From: Aquincola tertiaricarbonis
Lineage (GTDB): Bacteria; Pseudomonadota; Gammaproteobacteria; Burkholderiales; Burkholderiaceae_C
DNA: 64,000 nucleotides
Reading direction: 5' to 3'
NCBI RefSeq assembly: GCF_000969605.1
Contig: NZ_JZUE01000018.1
Coordinates: 1 to 64,000, forward strand
Below, in pieces: positions 46,035 through 55,138 of the stretch. The translations under genes were made by a program, and so were the position numbers. The notes under the pieces were generated by a model, which searched no databases, was not told where the DNA came from, and saw nothing but the letters and a program-made list of their open reading frames with translations. Positions within the stretch are counted from its first letter, which is position 1, and each line of letters opens with the position of its first letter.

Positions 46035-47014
46035 GTCGGCGATTCTGCGCAACCGCCGGCGGACACGGCCAGCTGGCGGCGGCTGGTGAAGCAGCGTTCG
46101 CGGCCGCTCAGCGGATCGGTGAAGCGGATCTCGCGTGCCAGCAGCTGCAGCGGCCAGCGATAGTCGGGCGGCGCGTCGGCGGTCTCCGCCGGCCACAGCC
46201 GCGGGTAGATGCGGTCGCCCAGCAGCGGCAGGCCCAGCGCGGCCATGTGCACCCGCAGCTGGTGGCGTCGGCCGGTGTGCGGCTGCAGCCGGTACAGCGC
46301 GATCTCGGCCACGCCGGGCTCGGCCGCACCGGGCGGCGGCGCGCCCAGCCGGGTGACCAGTTCCACGCGGCTGCGGGCATTGGGCTCGCCGGGCACCTCC
46401 TCCATCTGCATGAAGGCGTCGCCGGGCCGCTCCTGCAGCCGGCTGGCCACCTCGCAGGGCAGCTGCAGCCCGGGCCGCCACGGCGCGATCGCCTCGTACA
46501 CCTTGTGCGCGCGGCGCTCTCGTAGCACGGCCTGGTAGGCATCCCGCACCCCGGGCCGCACGGTGAACAGCAGCACGCCGGCGGTCTCGCGGTCCAGCCG
46601 GTGCATCGGCACCAGGGTGTCGATGCCCAGCAGGCGCTTCAACCGCACCAGCACGGTTTCCTGCAGCCAGCGGCCGCTGGGCGCCACCGGCAGGAAGTGC
46701 GGCTTGTCCACCGCCACCAGGTCGTCGTCCTGGTGCAGCAGTTCGATCTCGAAGGGCACCCGCGGCTCCGGCGGCAGGCTGCGCCAGTACCAGTACACCG
46801 CGCCGGGCCGGCAGGCATCGCCGGGCTGTAGCGGCCGGCCCTGCAGGTCCAGCACGTCGCCGCGCGCCAGGCGCTGCGGCCAGTCGGCCACCGCCGGCAG
46901 CCGCGCCTGCAGGAAGGCCAGCACGCCGGGCCAGGGCCCGCCGCTGACCGCCACCCGGCTGGGGCTCACGCCGTCGCGCATCGGCGGCGCCCAGGCCACG
47001 CGCGGCCGGGTCAT
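46031..47014 (-). CDS. RluA-family pseudouridine synthase
   Basis: 327 residues. Catalytic Asp in HRLDRETAGVLLF and the supporting LQPHTGRRHQLRVHM motif are intact. It isomerises uridine to pseudouridine in rRNA or tRNA; the target is not clear, though the sequence looks like the RluA/TruC side of the family (WYWRSLPPEPRVPFEIELLH). No full S4 domain is visible at the N-terminus. Four-base overlaps with trhO upstream and the ABC gene downstream make a three-gene operon. Confidence 0.87.
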   Translation of the reverse strand: MTRPRVAWAPPMRDGVSPSRVAVSGGPWPGVLAFLQARLPAVADWPQRLARGDVLDLQGRPLQPGDACRPGAVYWYWRSLPPEPRVPFEIELLHQDDDLVAVDKPHFLPVAPSGRWLQETVLVRLKRLLGIDTLVPMHRLDRETAGVLLFTVRPGVRDAYQAVLRERRAHKVYEAIAPWRPGLQLPCEVASRLQERPGDAFMQMEEVPGEPNARSRVELVTRLGAPPPGAAEPGVAEIALYRLQPHTGRRHQLRVHMAALGLPLLGDRIYPRLWPAETADAPPDYRWPLQLLAREIRFTDPLSGRERCFTSRRQLAVSAGGCAESPT

Positions 47015-47862
47015 GCGCCGCCGGCCGCGGCCAGGCGCAGCGCGCGCTGCAGCCGCCAGGCTTCGTCGGGCTGGCTGGCATCGAACACCTGCGCCGGGCC
47101 GGTGGCGGTCTGCTGCAGCCGGGTGTCCAGCGCGGTGCGGTTGTCGAAGACGAAGCACTCGCCCTGCCACTCGCGGTGCGCATCGGGCAGCGCCTCGAAG
47201 TAGCCGAGGATGCCGCCGCGCAGCTGCAGCACGGTCAGGCCCAGGCTGCGCAGCCACGGCGCGGTCTTGTCGCAGCGGATGCCGCCGGTGCAGTACATGG
47301 CCACCGGCCGGCCCGCGGCCCGCCAGGCGGGTGCATGGGCCTGCACATGGGCCACCAGGTCGCGGAAGTTGCGCACCTGCGGATCGACGGCGCCGCGGAA
47401 GCGGCCCAGCCGCACCTCGAAGTGGTTGCGGTTGTCCAGCAGCACCGCATCGCCGTCCTGCAGCAGGCGGCGCCATCCGGCGGGCGTGAGATGGCTGCCG
47501 TCGGCCTCGTCCGGCGGCGGCAGGCTCTCGGCGCCGGGCAGGTTCAGCGCCACCAGCTCGGGCCGCAGCACCACCTTCAGCCGGGCATAGGGCGCGGTGC
47601 GGCCGTGGCTGTGCCGAAAGGCCAGGCCCCGCAGCGCGCCGCCGAAGGCGGGCGCGGCGCACAGTGCCTGCTCGAAGGCACGCACCGCCTCGGCCGGGCC
47701 GGCCACTGCGCCGCTGAGGCCTTCCGGCGCCAGCGTGATGGCGCCGGTGAGGTGCTGCGCCAGCAGGCGCACCGCCTGCGCGGCGGCGGCCGCGTCGGCC
47801 AGCGGCGTGAAGCGGTAGAAGCTGCTGTGCAGCAGCGCGGCGGGCGGGGGTCGGTCGGACAT
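47011..47862 (-). CDS. trhO: tRNA uridine(34) hydroxylase TrhO (rhodanese-like)
   Basis: 283 residues. Converts U34 to 5-hydroxyuridine in tRNA using O2. N-terminal ferredoxin-like half (FYRFTPLADA, LAPEGLSGAVAG) and C-terminal rhodanese half with the active loop CTGGIRCDK. AVLLDNRNHFEVRLGRF is the usual family motif. Overlaps the pseudouridine synthase by four bases, so two RNA-modification genes are coupled. Start ATG 47862. Confidence 0.9.
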   Translation of the reverse strand: MSDRPPPAALLHSSFYRFTPLADAAAAAQAVRLLAQHLTGAITLAPEGLSGAVAGPAEAVRAFEQALCAAPAFGGALRGLAFRHSHGRTAPYARLKVVLRPELVALNLPGAESLPPPDEADGSHLTPAGWRRLLQDGDAVLLDNRNHFEVRLGRFRGAVDPQVRNFRDLVAHVQAHAPAWRAAGRPVAMYCTGGIRCDKTAPWLRSLGLTVLQLRGGILGYFEALPDAHREWQGECFVFDNRTALDTRLQQTATGPAQVFDASQPDEAWRLQRALRLAAAGGA

Positions 47863-47895
47863 GGGGCGCGATTCTGGCGCGGCGATGTAGCCGCC

Positions 47896-48486
47896 TCAGC
47901 GGAACGGTTTGCTCAGGTACCGCGAGTGCGCCAGGCCGAAGCGCCAGGGCACGTCCACCGCCTTGCTGATGCCGATGCGCACGCCCACCGCCACCTCATG
48001 CGCCGTGTCGGCCGGCAGCAGCTCGAAGGGCGGTGCCGACAGCGGCCGGCCATCCAGCTCGCGCGTGATGCCCAGCGCCTGCGCCACCCGGCCGGGGCCG
48101 GCGCACAGCAGGCGCTCGTCGTCCAGCCCGCGGCGCTGGCGCATGCGGTCCAGTCCCTGCAGCGGCTGCAGCGCGCGGATCAGCACGCCGGCGCCATGCC
48201 CGGCCTCGCGGCAGACGAAGTTGACGCACCAGTGGATGCCGTAGGAACGGTAGACATAGGCATGCGCCGGCGGGCCGAACATCGCCGCATTGCGCGGCCG
48301 CGGCCCGCCGTGGCTGTGGGAGGCCGGGTCCTCGCGGTCGTAGGCCTCGGTCTCGGCGATGAGCCCGCCGACGCCGTCCACCAGCAGCACGGTGCCGATC
48401 AGCTGGCGAGCCACCTCGTGCGCGTCAGCCATGAAATCGATGCCAGCCAGGCGGCTGGAGGGGATGGGATGCTGCATGTCCCCCAT
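47896..48486 (-). CDS. DNA-3-methyladenine glycosylase (AAG/MPG family)
   Basis: 196 residues (ATG 48486; ATG 48477 gives 193). Removes alkylated purines in base-excision repair. Catalytic Glu in IAETEAYDREDPASHS, the flipped-base pocket AYVYRSYGIHWCVN, and LCAGPGRVAQALGIT. Length equals family norm. It stands alone, its stop 33 bases from the trhO start, and is divergent from the EamA transporter. Confidence 0.9.
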   Translation of the reverse strand: MGDMQHPIPSSRLAGIDFMADAHEVARQLIGTVLLVDGVGGLIAETEAYDREDPASHSHGGPRPRNAAMFGPPAHAYVYRSYGIHWCVNFVCREAGHGAGVLIRALQPLQGLDRMRQRRGLDDERLLCAGPGRVAQALGITRELDGRPLSAPPFELLPADTAHEVAVGVRIGISKAVDVPWRFGLAHSRYLSKPFR

Positions 48487-48545
48487 TCTGCGTGGCCGGG
48501 CACCACGCACCACAATGCACGCCCTTTCCCGGTACCGGCCTTGCA

Positions 48546-49511
48546 GTGACAGCCCACGCCTTCTTCTCGCGCCCCCGCAACGTGGTGGCGCTCGCCCTGC
48601 TCTGCTGCCTGCTGTGGGGCAGCTCCTATCCCGCCATCAAGAGTGGCTACGCGCTGTTCGGCATCGCCGCCGGCGACCTGTTCACCCAGCTGCTGTTCGC
48701 CGGCTGGCGCTTCCTGGCGGCGGGCGCGCTGCTGCTGGCCGCCGCTGCCGCGCTGGGCCGCCGGCTGGCACCGGCCGGCGCCCGCGCCTGGGGCCGGCTG
48801 GCGCTGCTCGGCGTCACGCAGACCGCGTTGCAGTACCTGTTCTTCTATGTCGGCCTGGCCCACACCACCGGGGTCAAGGCATCCATCCTGAATGCCACCG
48901 GCACCTTCTTCAGCGTGATGCTGGCGCACTGGCTGCATGCGGACGACCGACTCTCGCCGCGCAAGCTGCTGGGCTGTGCCATCGGCTTCGTGGGCGTGAT
49001 GGTGGTGAACCTGGGGCGTGGCCCGCTGGACTTCGAGTTCAGCCTGCTGGGCGAAGGCTGCATCGTGGCCGCCGCCCTGGTGCTGGCCGCTTCCAGCATC
49101 TACGGCCGGCGCATTTCGCAGGGCACCGACCCGGTGCTGATGACGGGCTGGCAGCTGGCCATTGGCGGCGCGGTGCTGCTGGCGGTGGGCGAGGCCGGCG
49201 GCGGGTCGCTGCACGGCTTCACGCCAGGTTCCTCGCTGCTGCTGGCGTACCTGGCGCTGTTGTCGGCGGCGGCGTTCTCGGTGTGGAGCCTGCTGCTCAA
49301 GCACAACCGGGTGAGCCTGGTGACCGCCTTCAACTTCATGGTGCCGGTGTTCGGCACCGCGCTGTCGGCGCTGTTCCTGGGCGAGCAGGTCCTGCAGTGG
49401 AAGTACGCGGCGGCCTTGGCGCTGGTGTGCGTGGGCATCTGGCTGGTGACGCAGCAGGCCGCGGCAGCGCGGCGCCCGGCCGCCACGCTGGGCGGGCAGC
49501 CGGCACGCTGA
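48546..49511 (+). CDS. EamA-family (DMT) membrane transporter
   Basis: 321 residues with ten predicted helices in two EamA repeats. The first opens LLWGSSYPAIKSGYALF and the second IYGRRISQGTDPVLM. GTG 48546 gives the shortest N-terminal extension before helix 1. DMT carriers of this type export amino acids or metabolites. Neither substrate nor partner is evident; it is flanked by divergent and convergent genes. Confidence 0.85.
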   Translation: MTAHAFFSRPRNVVALALLCCLLWGSSYPAIKSGYALFGIAAGDLFTQLLFAGWRFLAAGALLLAAAAALGRRLAPAGARAWGRLALLGVTQTALQYLFFYVGLAHTTGVKASILNATGTFFSVMLAHWLHADDRLSPRKLLGCAIGFVGVMVVNLGRGPLDFEFSLLGEGCIVAAALVLAASSIYGRRISQGTDPVLMTGWQLAIGGAVLLAVGEAGGGSLHGFTPGSSLLLAYLALLSAAAFSVWSLLLKHNRVSLVTAFNFMVPVFGTALSALFLGEQVLQWKYAAALALVCVGIWLVTQQAAAARRPAATLGGQPAR

Positions 49512-49538
49512 GCGGCCGGCCGGGCGGTCGTCCGGCTG

Positions 49539-50360
49539 TCAGGCCCGCGCGGCCCGCTGGTGCGACGGCGGCGCCGCCTCGCGCAGCGCGGCCAGTGCTG
49601 GCGCCAGCACACGGCCAATCACCAGCACCGCCGGGCTGCCGATGCCGTCGCGGGCCAGCGAGTCCACCAGGGTGTCCAGCGTGGCCACGCTGCTGCGCTG
49701 GGCCGCGGTGCTGGCATGCTGCACCGCCGCCGCCGGCAGGTCGCCGGGCAGCTGCTGGCGCAGGGCCTGCACGATCTGCGCTGCATGCGCCACGCCCATG
49801 TAGACCACCAGCGTGATGCCGCTGGCCGCCGCGCCGGCAATGGCCTGCCAGTCCGGCCCCGCGCTGCCGGCCTGGGCATGGCCGGTGACCAGCAGCACGC
49901 CCTGCGCGCCGGCATCGCGGTCGGTCCAGCCGGTGCCCAGCGCATTCACCGCCGCCAGGCCGGAGGTGATGCCGTTGACCACCTGCACCGGCACGCCGGC
50001 CGCCTGCAGCGCAGCCATCTCCTCGCCGGCGCGGCCGAACACCAGCGGGTCCCCGCCCTTCAGTCGCACCACCTTCTCGCCCGCCAGGGCCTCGCGCACC
50101 AGCAGCTTGCAAATGAAGTGCTGCGGCGTGGAAGCGCAGCCGCCACGCTTGCCCACGTGCACCAGCCGCGGCGGCCGGGCCATGTCCTGCAGCACGGTGG
50201 CCAGCACCTGTTCGCTCACCAGGTCGTCCACCAGGATGACGGTGGCTTCGCGCAGCACGCGCACCGCCTTCAGCGTCAGCAGTTCGGGGTCACCCGGGCC
50301 GGCGCCCACCAGGTGCACGGGGTGGATCACGGGCGCTGCGGTGTTCATCGGGGCATGCAT
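49539..50360 (-). CDS. cobA: Uroporphyrinogen-III C-methyltransferase
   Basis: 273 residues. Adds two methyl groups from S-adenosylmethionine to uroporphyrinogen III, giving precorrin-2 for siroheme or cobalamin. Motifs VGAGPGDPELLTLKA, GDPLVFGRAGEE and VVNGITSGLAAVNALG (for the usual GITS) are intact. It lacks the CysG oxidase/chelatase half. ATG 50360 is preceded by GGAGAA. A repeat-rich 235-base leader lies upstream. No nitrite or sulfite reductase gene is adjacent, so the pathway branch is open. Confidence 0.9.
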   Translation of the reverse strand: MHAPMNTAAPVIHPVHLVGAGPGDPELLTLKAVRVLREATVILVDDLVSEQVLATVLQDMARPPRLVHVGKRGGCASTPQHFICKLLVREALAGEKVVRLKGGDPLVFGRAGEEMAALQAAGVPVQVVNGITSGLAAVNALGTGWTDRDAGAQGVLLVTGHAQAGSAGPDWQAIAGAAASGITLVVYMGVAHAAQIVQALRQQLPGDLPAAAVQHASTAAQRSSVATLDTLVDSLARDGIGSPAVLVIGRVLAPALAALREAAPPSHQRAARA

Positions 50361-50377
50361 GGTCGGTTCTCCGTTCA

Positions 50378-50526
50378 GGCAGGCAAGGCAGGCCTGCCAT
50401 GCCGCGGCGCGCCCGGGGCACGGGCCGCAGGCAGGAAGGCAGGTGGGGTGTGGGCGCCGGCGCTGCCGCGGCAGGTACGGCAGGCGCGACGAAGGGGCGC
50501 CGCAGGCGGTGCGTCTTTACACCGCC
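50378..50526. repeat. GGCAGG repeat pairs and hairpin in the cobA leader
   Basis: GGCAGG occurs six times as three pairs: 50378 and 50387, 50430 and 50438, 50470 and 50479. A hairpin with a perfect 7-bp stem (GGCGGTG 50505-50511, CACCGCC 50520-50526) and 8-base loop lies at the upstream end of the cobA leader. The 235-base gap holds no gene. The cobalamin riboswitch B12 box is not present. Confidence 0.45.
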
Positions 50527-50595
50527 CGCCAGCCGATGCAGGTTCCATGCCCGGCGCAGCGGGCCAGGCTGGTGCATGGCGCGCTGCGCCGCAGT

Positions 50596-51351
50596 TCAGA
50601 GGCCTGCTGCGTCGGCCGGTATCTGCCTCCTGGCAGCCCGGCCGCGCCGTAGCAGCCACGCCGCCAGCCCAAGCGCCGCCGCCGGCACCAGCGCCTGCGC
50701 CGAGCCCAGCGTCCACAGCGTGGCAGCCGACACCAGGCACCACGCGACCGGCACCGCCCACAAAGCCAGCGCCAGCAGCGCATGGCGCAGCGGCCCGCAC
50801 CACAGCAGCAAGCCCAGGCTGGCGATTGCCGTCGGGTCCGGCGCCAGGCCGAACAGCTCCGCCTGCTCCGGCGGCCGGCCCGACGCCCAGGCCAGCAGGG
50901 GATGCAGCAGCAGCGCCGCGGCCATCAGCAGCACGCCGCCGACGCGCCGACGGTGCAGCGGCGCCGGCAGCTGCACCGCACCGGGGGGCACCGCCAGCGC
51001 ACGGGCGCCGGCCGCGGCCAACAGCAGCCAGGCCATCGCCTGCCAGGCGAAGCCGGCGGCCATCGGCACGGCCGCCCAGTTGACCGGCGCATAACGCTGC
51101 AGCACGAAGGCCCAGCCGGCATGCACCCAGGCCAGCGCCAGCCACAGCGCCCCGCCGCGCAGCAGCAGCGGCGCGGCCGCCATGCCACGGGCCACGCCGC
51201 GGGCCGCGGCCACCAGCAGCACCAGGCCGGCTGCCATGAACAGCAGCGCCAGCGGCCAGGCCGCCTGGTTCAACAGCTCGAACAGCCGCCAGTAGGTGCG
51301 CGGCGCGAACATCAGGAAGTCCGACGGCCGGTAGCTCCACCATTCGGACAT
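50596..51351 (-). CDS. DUF6064-like multi-pass membrane protein
   Basis: 251 residues with about seven hydrophobic segments, starting MSEWWSYRPSDFLMFAPRTYW followed by a helix (LALLFMAAGLVLLVAAARG). The opening resembles the DUF6064 family, which has no known function. ATG 51351 overlaps the aldo/keto reductase stop (ATGA). Codon use is normal. An integral inner-membrane protein; nothing links it to cobA beyond position. Confidence 0.65.
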   Translation of the reverse strand: MSEWWSYRPSDFLMFAPRTYWRLFELLNQAAWPLALLFMAAGLVLLVAAARGVARGMAAAPLLLRGGALWLALAWVHAGWAFVLQRYAPVNWAAVPMAAGFAWQAMAWLLLAAAGARALAVPPGAVQLPAPLHRRRVGGVLLMAAALLLHPLLAWASGRPPEQAELFGLAPDPTAIASLGLLLWCGPLRHALLALALWAVPVAWCLVSAATLWTLGSAQALVPAAALGLAAWLLRRGRAARRQIPADAAGL

Positions 51352-52283
51352 CACAACGCCTGCACGTCGGCCGCCATGCGCCGGCGCAGCGCCGCGTCGG
51401 GCAGCGGGCCGTGCGCGGCGGCCAGGTTCTCCCGCACATGCGCCACCTGGCTGGTGGCCGGTATGGCGCAGGTGACGGCCGGATGCGACAGCACGAACTT
51501 CAGCGCCACCTGCGCCCAGCTGGTGCAGCCGAGGTCGCCCGCCCAGCCAGGCAGCCGGTGGCGCCGCAGGTCGTCCAGCAGCGCACCCTGGCGAAACGGC
51601 CGGTTCACCAGCACCGCGATGCCGCGGTCACGCGCCAGCGGCAGCAGCCGCTGCTCCGCCTCGCGGTCCATCAGGTTGTAGCTGAACTGCACGAAATCCA
51701 GCGACTGGGTGCGCATCAATTGTTCCAGCTCGGCATGGCGCCGGCCTTCGGAGGTGGTGATGCCGATGTAGCGCAGCCGGCCCGCGGCCTTCATCTCCGC
51801 CAGCCGCGGCAGGTGCGCCTGCCAGCCCAGCAGGTTGTGCACCTGCATCAGGTCGAAGCGCGGCACGCCCCAGAAGCGGCGCGATGCCTCGATTTGCGCG
51901 GCACCGCGTTCGGCATCGCCCACCCACACCTTCTCGGCCGAGAACAACCGCGGCTGCGGCCCCACCCGCGCGAGCGCATGGCCGATGGTGGGCTGCGACG
52001 AGCCGTACATCGGCGAGCTGTCGATCAGCCGCCCGCCATCGGCGAAGAAGGCCCGCACCACCTCCGCGCAGGCATCCCGCGCCGCGGCATCGTTGCCGAC
52101 GTTGAAGGTGATCCAGGTGCCCAGGCCCACTGCCGGCAGCATTTCGCCGCTGGAGGGCACGGGCCGCATCAGCAGCCCGCCCGGTGGCGTCGCAGCGGTG
52201 GCCGCGCCACCGATACCGGCCCCGGTCCACACAGCCAGCGGCCAGCCCAGGCCATGGGCCAACAAGCGGCGACGGCCTGGCAT
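51351..52283 (-). CDS. Exported aldo/keto reductase-family protein
   Basis: 310 residues from ATG 52283. A twin-arginine-like signal (GRRRLLAHGLGWPLAVW, about 3-20) is followed by the aldo/keto reductase barrel: GLGTWITFNVG, DSSPMYGSSQPTIGHAL (catalytic Asp and Tyr), Lys in FSAEKVWVG and His in LMQVHNLLGW. The tetrad is complete. Tat export would be needed if the cofactor is bound before export. Co-transcribed with the DUF6064 gene. Substrate unknown. Confidence 0.8.
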   Translation of the reverse strand: MPGRRRLLAHGLGWPLAVWTGAGIGGAATAATPPGGLLMRPVPSSGEMLPAVGLGTWITFNVGNDAAARDACAEVVRAFFADGGRLIDSSPMYGSSQPTIGHALARVGPQPRLFSAEKVWVGDAERGAAQIEASRRFWGVPRFDLMQVHNLLGWQAHLPRLAEMKAAGRLRYIGITTSEGRRHAELEQLMRTQSLDFVQFSYNLMDREAEQRLLPLARDRGIAVLVNRPFRQGALLDDLRRHRLPGWAGDLGCTSWAQVALKFVLSHPAVTCAIPATSQVAHVRENLAAAHGPLPDAALRRRMAADVQAL

Positions 52284-52412
52284 CGAGGGTGACGGGGGCG
52301 GGCAGGCAGGCACGGCAATCCTTCCGATGGGTGCGCGGGTTGCGCACTGGCCAGTTGGAGGCGATGCGGCAAAGCAGGTTCCTGCGCCGGGCATGGCCGA
52401 GGCCGCGCTACA

Positions 52413-52448
52413 TACGACAACGCCACCCGGTGGGTGGCGTTGGTCGTA
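52413..52448 (-). terminator. Long hairpin after tRNA-Val
   Basis: An 11-bp perfect stem (CAACGCCACCC 52418-52428, GGGTGGCGTTG 52432-52442) around a 3-base loop, extended by TACGA/TCGTA past a single bulge. It begins 20 bases after the tRNA 3' end. There is no clean T run, so it may terminate weakly or protect the 3' end before processing. Confidence 0.55.
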
Positions 52449-52467
52449 GATCCTGCGGCAAGGAATC

Positions 52468-52542
52468 TGGTGGGCGGTGCAGGGTTCGAACCTGCGACCC
52501 CTGCCGTGTGAAGGCAGTGCTCTACCGCTGAGCTAACCGCCC
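52468..52542 (-). tRNA. tRNA-Val (anticodon CAC)
   Basis: The minus strand folds as a full cloverleaf: acceptor GGGCGGT/ACCGCCC, D arm with AGCTCAGCGGTAGAGC, anticodon stem CTGCC/GGCAG around TTCACAC (anticodon CAC, codon GUG), T arm GCAGG-TTCGAAC-CCTGC, discriminator A and encoded CCA. GUG is a frequent Val codon in this GC-rich genome. Confidence 0.95.
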
Positions 52543-52603
52543 GGAAATCTGCGGCGTTTGTTGTTCTTCTCGTGTTCCGGCAAGCCTCGCAGTATGCCAC
52601 AAC

Positions 52604-53311
52604 TCAAGCGCTTGCCAACTGCCTCCACAAAGTTTTTCCGCCGCTGGCCTTGTCCAGCTCGCCCAGCAGCGCTTCATGGGCCGTCAGTTCCTCGGCGCTG
52701 GGCTCGAGCACCACCAGCTCGAACACCGAGAAGTCGATCGGCGCGGCCGCCAGCGCGCCGCTGCCTTCGCTGCCCACGTCGATCACCAGGCTTTCCTGGC
52801 CGCGCGTCATGCGGATGTAGACCTCGGCCAGCAGCCCGGCGTCCAGCAGCGCGCCGTGCAGCGTGCGGTTGCTGTTGTCCACCTCCAGCCGCTTGCACAG
52901 GCTGTCGAGCGAGTTGCTCTTGCCCGGGAACATGTCGCGGGCCATGAGCAGCGAGTCGGTGACGCGGCCCACTTGCTGCGTGAAGCGCGGCCGGCCCAGC
53001 CGGCGCAGTTCCTCGTTGAGGAAGCCGACGTCGAAGGCCGCGTTGTGGATCACGATCTCGGCGCCGGCCAGGTACTCCATCAGCTCGTCGGCGATGGCCG
53101 AGAACAGCGGCTTGTCCGCCAGGAATTCGTCGGTCAGGCCGTGGATCTTGACGGCGTCTTCCGAGTTCTTGCGCTCGGGGTTCAGGTAGAAGTGCTTGTT
53201 GTGGCCAGTCAGGCGGCGGCTGACCATCTCCACGCAGCCGATCTCGATGATGCGGTCACCGCTCTCGGGGCTGAGGCCGGTGGTTTCGGTGTCGAGGAAG
53301 ATCTGTCTCAT
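52604..53311 (-). CDS. dnaQ: DNA polymerase III epsilon subunit (3'-5' proofreading exonuclease)
   Basis: 235 residues. Exo I DTETTG (7-12), Exo [12 protein letters not shown] and Exo [18 protein letters not shown] supply the metal-binding acids and the catalytic His. The C-terminal tail (about 180-235) binds the alpha subunit. Start ATG 53311 overlaps the lgt stop by four bases. rnhA, the common neighbour, is not here. Confidence 0.93.
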   Translation of the reverse strand: MRQIFLDTETTGLSPESGDRIIEIGCVEMVSRRLTGHNKHFYLNPERKNSEDAVKIHGLTDEFLADKPLFSAIADELMEYLAGAEIVIHNAAFDVGFLNEELRRLGRPRFTQQVGRVTDSLLMARDMFPGKSNSLDSLCKRLEVDNSNRTLHGALLDAGLLAEVYIRMTRGQESLVIDVGSEGSGALAAAPIDFSVFELVVLEPSAEELTAHEALLGELDKASGGKTLWRQLASA

Positions 53312-54108
53312 GCGTTCTTGCTCCTGCCGGCGCGCAGCCACAGCACGATGCCGGCGATCACCATCGGCACGCACAGCCACTGGCCCATGCTCATGTTCAA
53401 GGCCAGCAGCCCGAGGAAGCTGTCCGGCTCGCGGAAGTATTCGGCGATGAAGCGGAAGCTGCCGTAGCCGATGAGGAAGGCACCCGACACCCGGCCCGTG
53501 GCATGCGGCCGCCGTGCATACACCCACAGCAGGATGAACAGCAGCACGCCTTCCAGGCTGAACTGGTAGAGCTGCGACGGATGGCGCGGGATGTCGGTGC
53601 CCGACTGCGGGAACACCATCGCCCACGGCAGCGAGGGGTCGGCGGCGCGGCCCCACAGCTCGCCGTTGATGAAGTTGCCGATGCGCCCGGAGGCCAGCCC
53701 CAGCGGCACGCAGGGCGCGATCAGGTCGGTCACTTCGAAGAAGGGCCGCTTGCGGCGCCAGGCGAAGAACCCCATCGCCACCAGCACGCCCAGCAGCCCG
53801 CCGTGGAAGGACATGCCGCCCTTCCACAGCATCAGCATCTCCAGCGGATGCTGCAGGTAGTAGCCCGGCTTGTAAAACAGCGAATAGCCCAGCCGGCCGC
53901 CGACGATCACGCCCACCACGCCGAAGAACAGCAGGTCCTCCACGTCGCGGCGCGTCCAGCCGAGTCGGGCGTACTGCGGCTGGCGGGTGCGCAGCGTGGC
54001 CAGCCACAGGAACAGGCCGAAGGCCACCAGGTAGGTCAGGCCGTACCAGTGGATGGCCAGCGGGCCGAGCTGCAGCGCGATCGGATCGAATTGCGGGTGG
54101 ACGAGCAT
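53308..54108 (-). CDS. lgt: Prolipoprotein diacylglyceryl transferase
   Basis: 266 residues, seven membrane helices. Transfers diacylglycerol to the lipobox cysteine, the first step of lipoprotein maturation. The Lgt signature [14 protein letters not shown] and MSFHGGLLG are intact. It would process the OmpA-type lipoprotein at 30105 among others. ATG 54108; the stop overlaps dnaQ. The LysR gene ends 5 bases upstream on the same strand. Confidence 0.95.
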   Translation of the reverse strand: MLVHPQFDPIALQLGPLAIHWYGLTYLVAFGLFLWLATLRTRQPQYARLGWTRRDVEDLLFFGVVGVIVGGRLGYSLFYKPGYYLQHPLEMLMLWKGGMSFHGGLLGVLVAMGFFAWRRKRPFFEVTDLIAPCVPLGLASGRIGNFINGELWGRAADPSLPWAMVFPQSGTDIPRHPSQLYQFSLEGVLLFILLWVYARRPHATGRVSGAFLIGYGSFRFIAEYFREPDSFLGLLALNMSMGQWLCVPMVIAGIVLWLRAGRSKNA

Positions 54109-54113
54109 CCGGT

Positions 54114-55034
54114 TCAACTCCAGGGAAGGGGCGGCGATTGTCGCTGCGCCGGCGCATCGCCCATCACGTGGTCGACGAAGCGTTGCACCACCGGGGGCGC
54201 CGGCTCCGGCCACAGGAGGCTGGTCTGCGCTTCCAGCCGCACGCCCTGCACCGCCCGGTACACCACGCCGGGGCGCTGCAGCTGGCTCAGGCTTTGCGGC
54301 ACCCAGGCCACGCCCATGCCGCCGCTCACCAGGTTGACGATGGTCTGCATCTGGATCGCTTCCTGCGCGATGCGCGGCGTGAAGCCGGCGCCGCGGTAGG
54401 CCGCCACCACGGCATCGAACAACGACGGCGTGATCTGTCGCGGAAAGATGACCAGCGGCTCGGCCGCCGCATCGGCGAAACGCAGCGTGCGCCGCGCCGC
54501 CAGCGGATGCGCGGCCGGCAGCACCAGCTGCATCGGCTCGGTGAGCACCGTGCGGGCGCCGAAGCCGGGCGGCGCGGCATCGGGCGCATGCAGCACGAAG
54601 CCGGCGTCGATCTCCTCGGCAGCGAAGGCGGCCAGCTGCACGTCGAGCGTGGCCTCGCGCAGCTGCACGTCCACCTCCCGATGCGCCTGGCGGAAACCGC
54701 GCAGCCACTCGGGCAACGGGCCGTAGGCGATGCTGGACACGAAGGCCAGCCGCAGCAGGCCGGAGCGACCGGCCGCGGCAGCACGCACCGCGGCCGGAAG
54801 CGCATCGGCCGCGCGCAGCAGGCGCCGCGCCTGGTCGAGCAGGGCCTCGCCCGCCGGCGTCAAGGCCACCGAGCGCTTGGTGCGCAGGAACAGGGCCACC
54901 TCCAGCTCCCGCTCCAGCGCCTGCACCGCCTGCGTCAGCGGCGGCTGCGTCATGTGCAGGCGACGTGCGGCGCGGCCGAAGTGCAGCTCCTCGGCCACGG
55001 CCACGAACTGGCGCAGCGGGCGCAGGTCGATCAA
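54114..55034 (-). CDS. LysR-family transcriptional regulator
   Basis: 306 residues from TTG 55034, preceded by GGGGGAA six bases away; earlier in-frame ATG codons lie in the ilvD promoter region. N-terminal [23 protein letters not shown] then [19 protein letters not shown]; the rest is the effector domain ([13 protein letters not shown]). Divergent from ilvD, so ilvD control is plausible. It resembles the CatM/BenM/CbnR side of the family more than IlvY, so an aromatic or organic acid effector is equally possible. Confidence 0.87.
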   Translation of the reverse strand: MIDLRPLRQFVAVAEELHFGRAARRLHMTQPPLTQAVQALERELEVALFLRTKRSVALTPAGEALLDQARRLLRAADALPAAVRAAAAGRSGLLRLAFVSSIAYGPLPEWLRGFRQAHREVDVQLREATLDVQLAAFAAEEIDAGFVLHAPDAAPPGFGARTVLTEPMQLVLPAAHPLAARRTLRFADAAAEPLVIFPRQITPSLFDAVVAAYRGAGFTPRIAQEAIQMQTIVNLVSGGMGVAWVPQSLSQLQRPGVVYRAVQGVRLEAQTSLLWPEPAPPVVQRFVDHVMGDAPAQRQSPPLPWS

Positions 55035-55138
55035 GTTCGATTCCCCCGGTGAATCAATCGCAGGCGACAAATATATTGGACGCTTGCAAAGCCGCTGCGG
55101 ATACTGCGCGACCCCGCCTTCCGCCAGGAGACACACCG

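Noticed and set aside
50378-50484. CRISPR-like repeat array
   Set aside because: The repeated unit is only 6 bp with 8-52 bp irregular spacing, and no cas genes are present.
50361-50595. Cobalamin riboswitch before cobA
   Set aside because: The B12 box and the GCCACTG core are not found on the minus strand; only GGCAGG repeats and a simple hairpin are seen.
52468-52542. tRNA-Val as an integration site
   Set aside because: No partial copy of the tRNA 3' end and no integrase gene were seen in the window.
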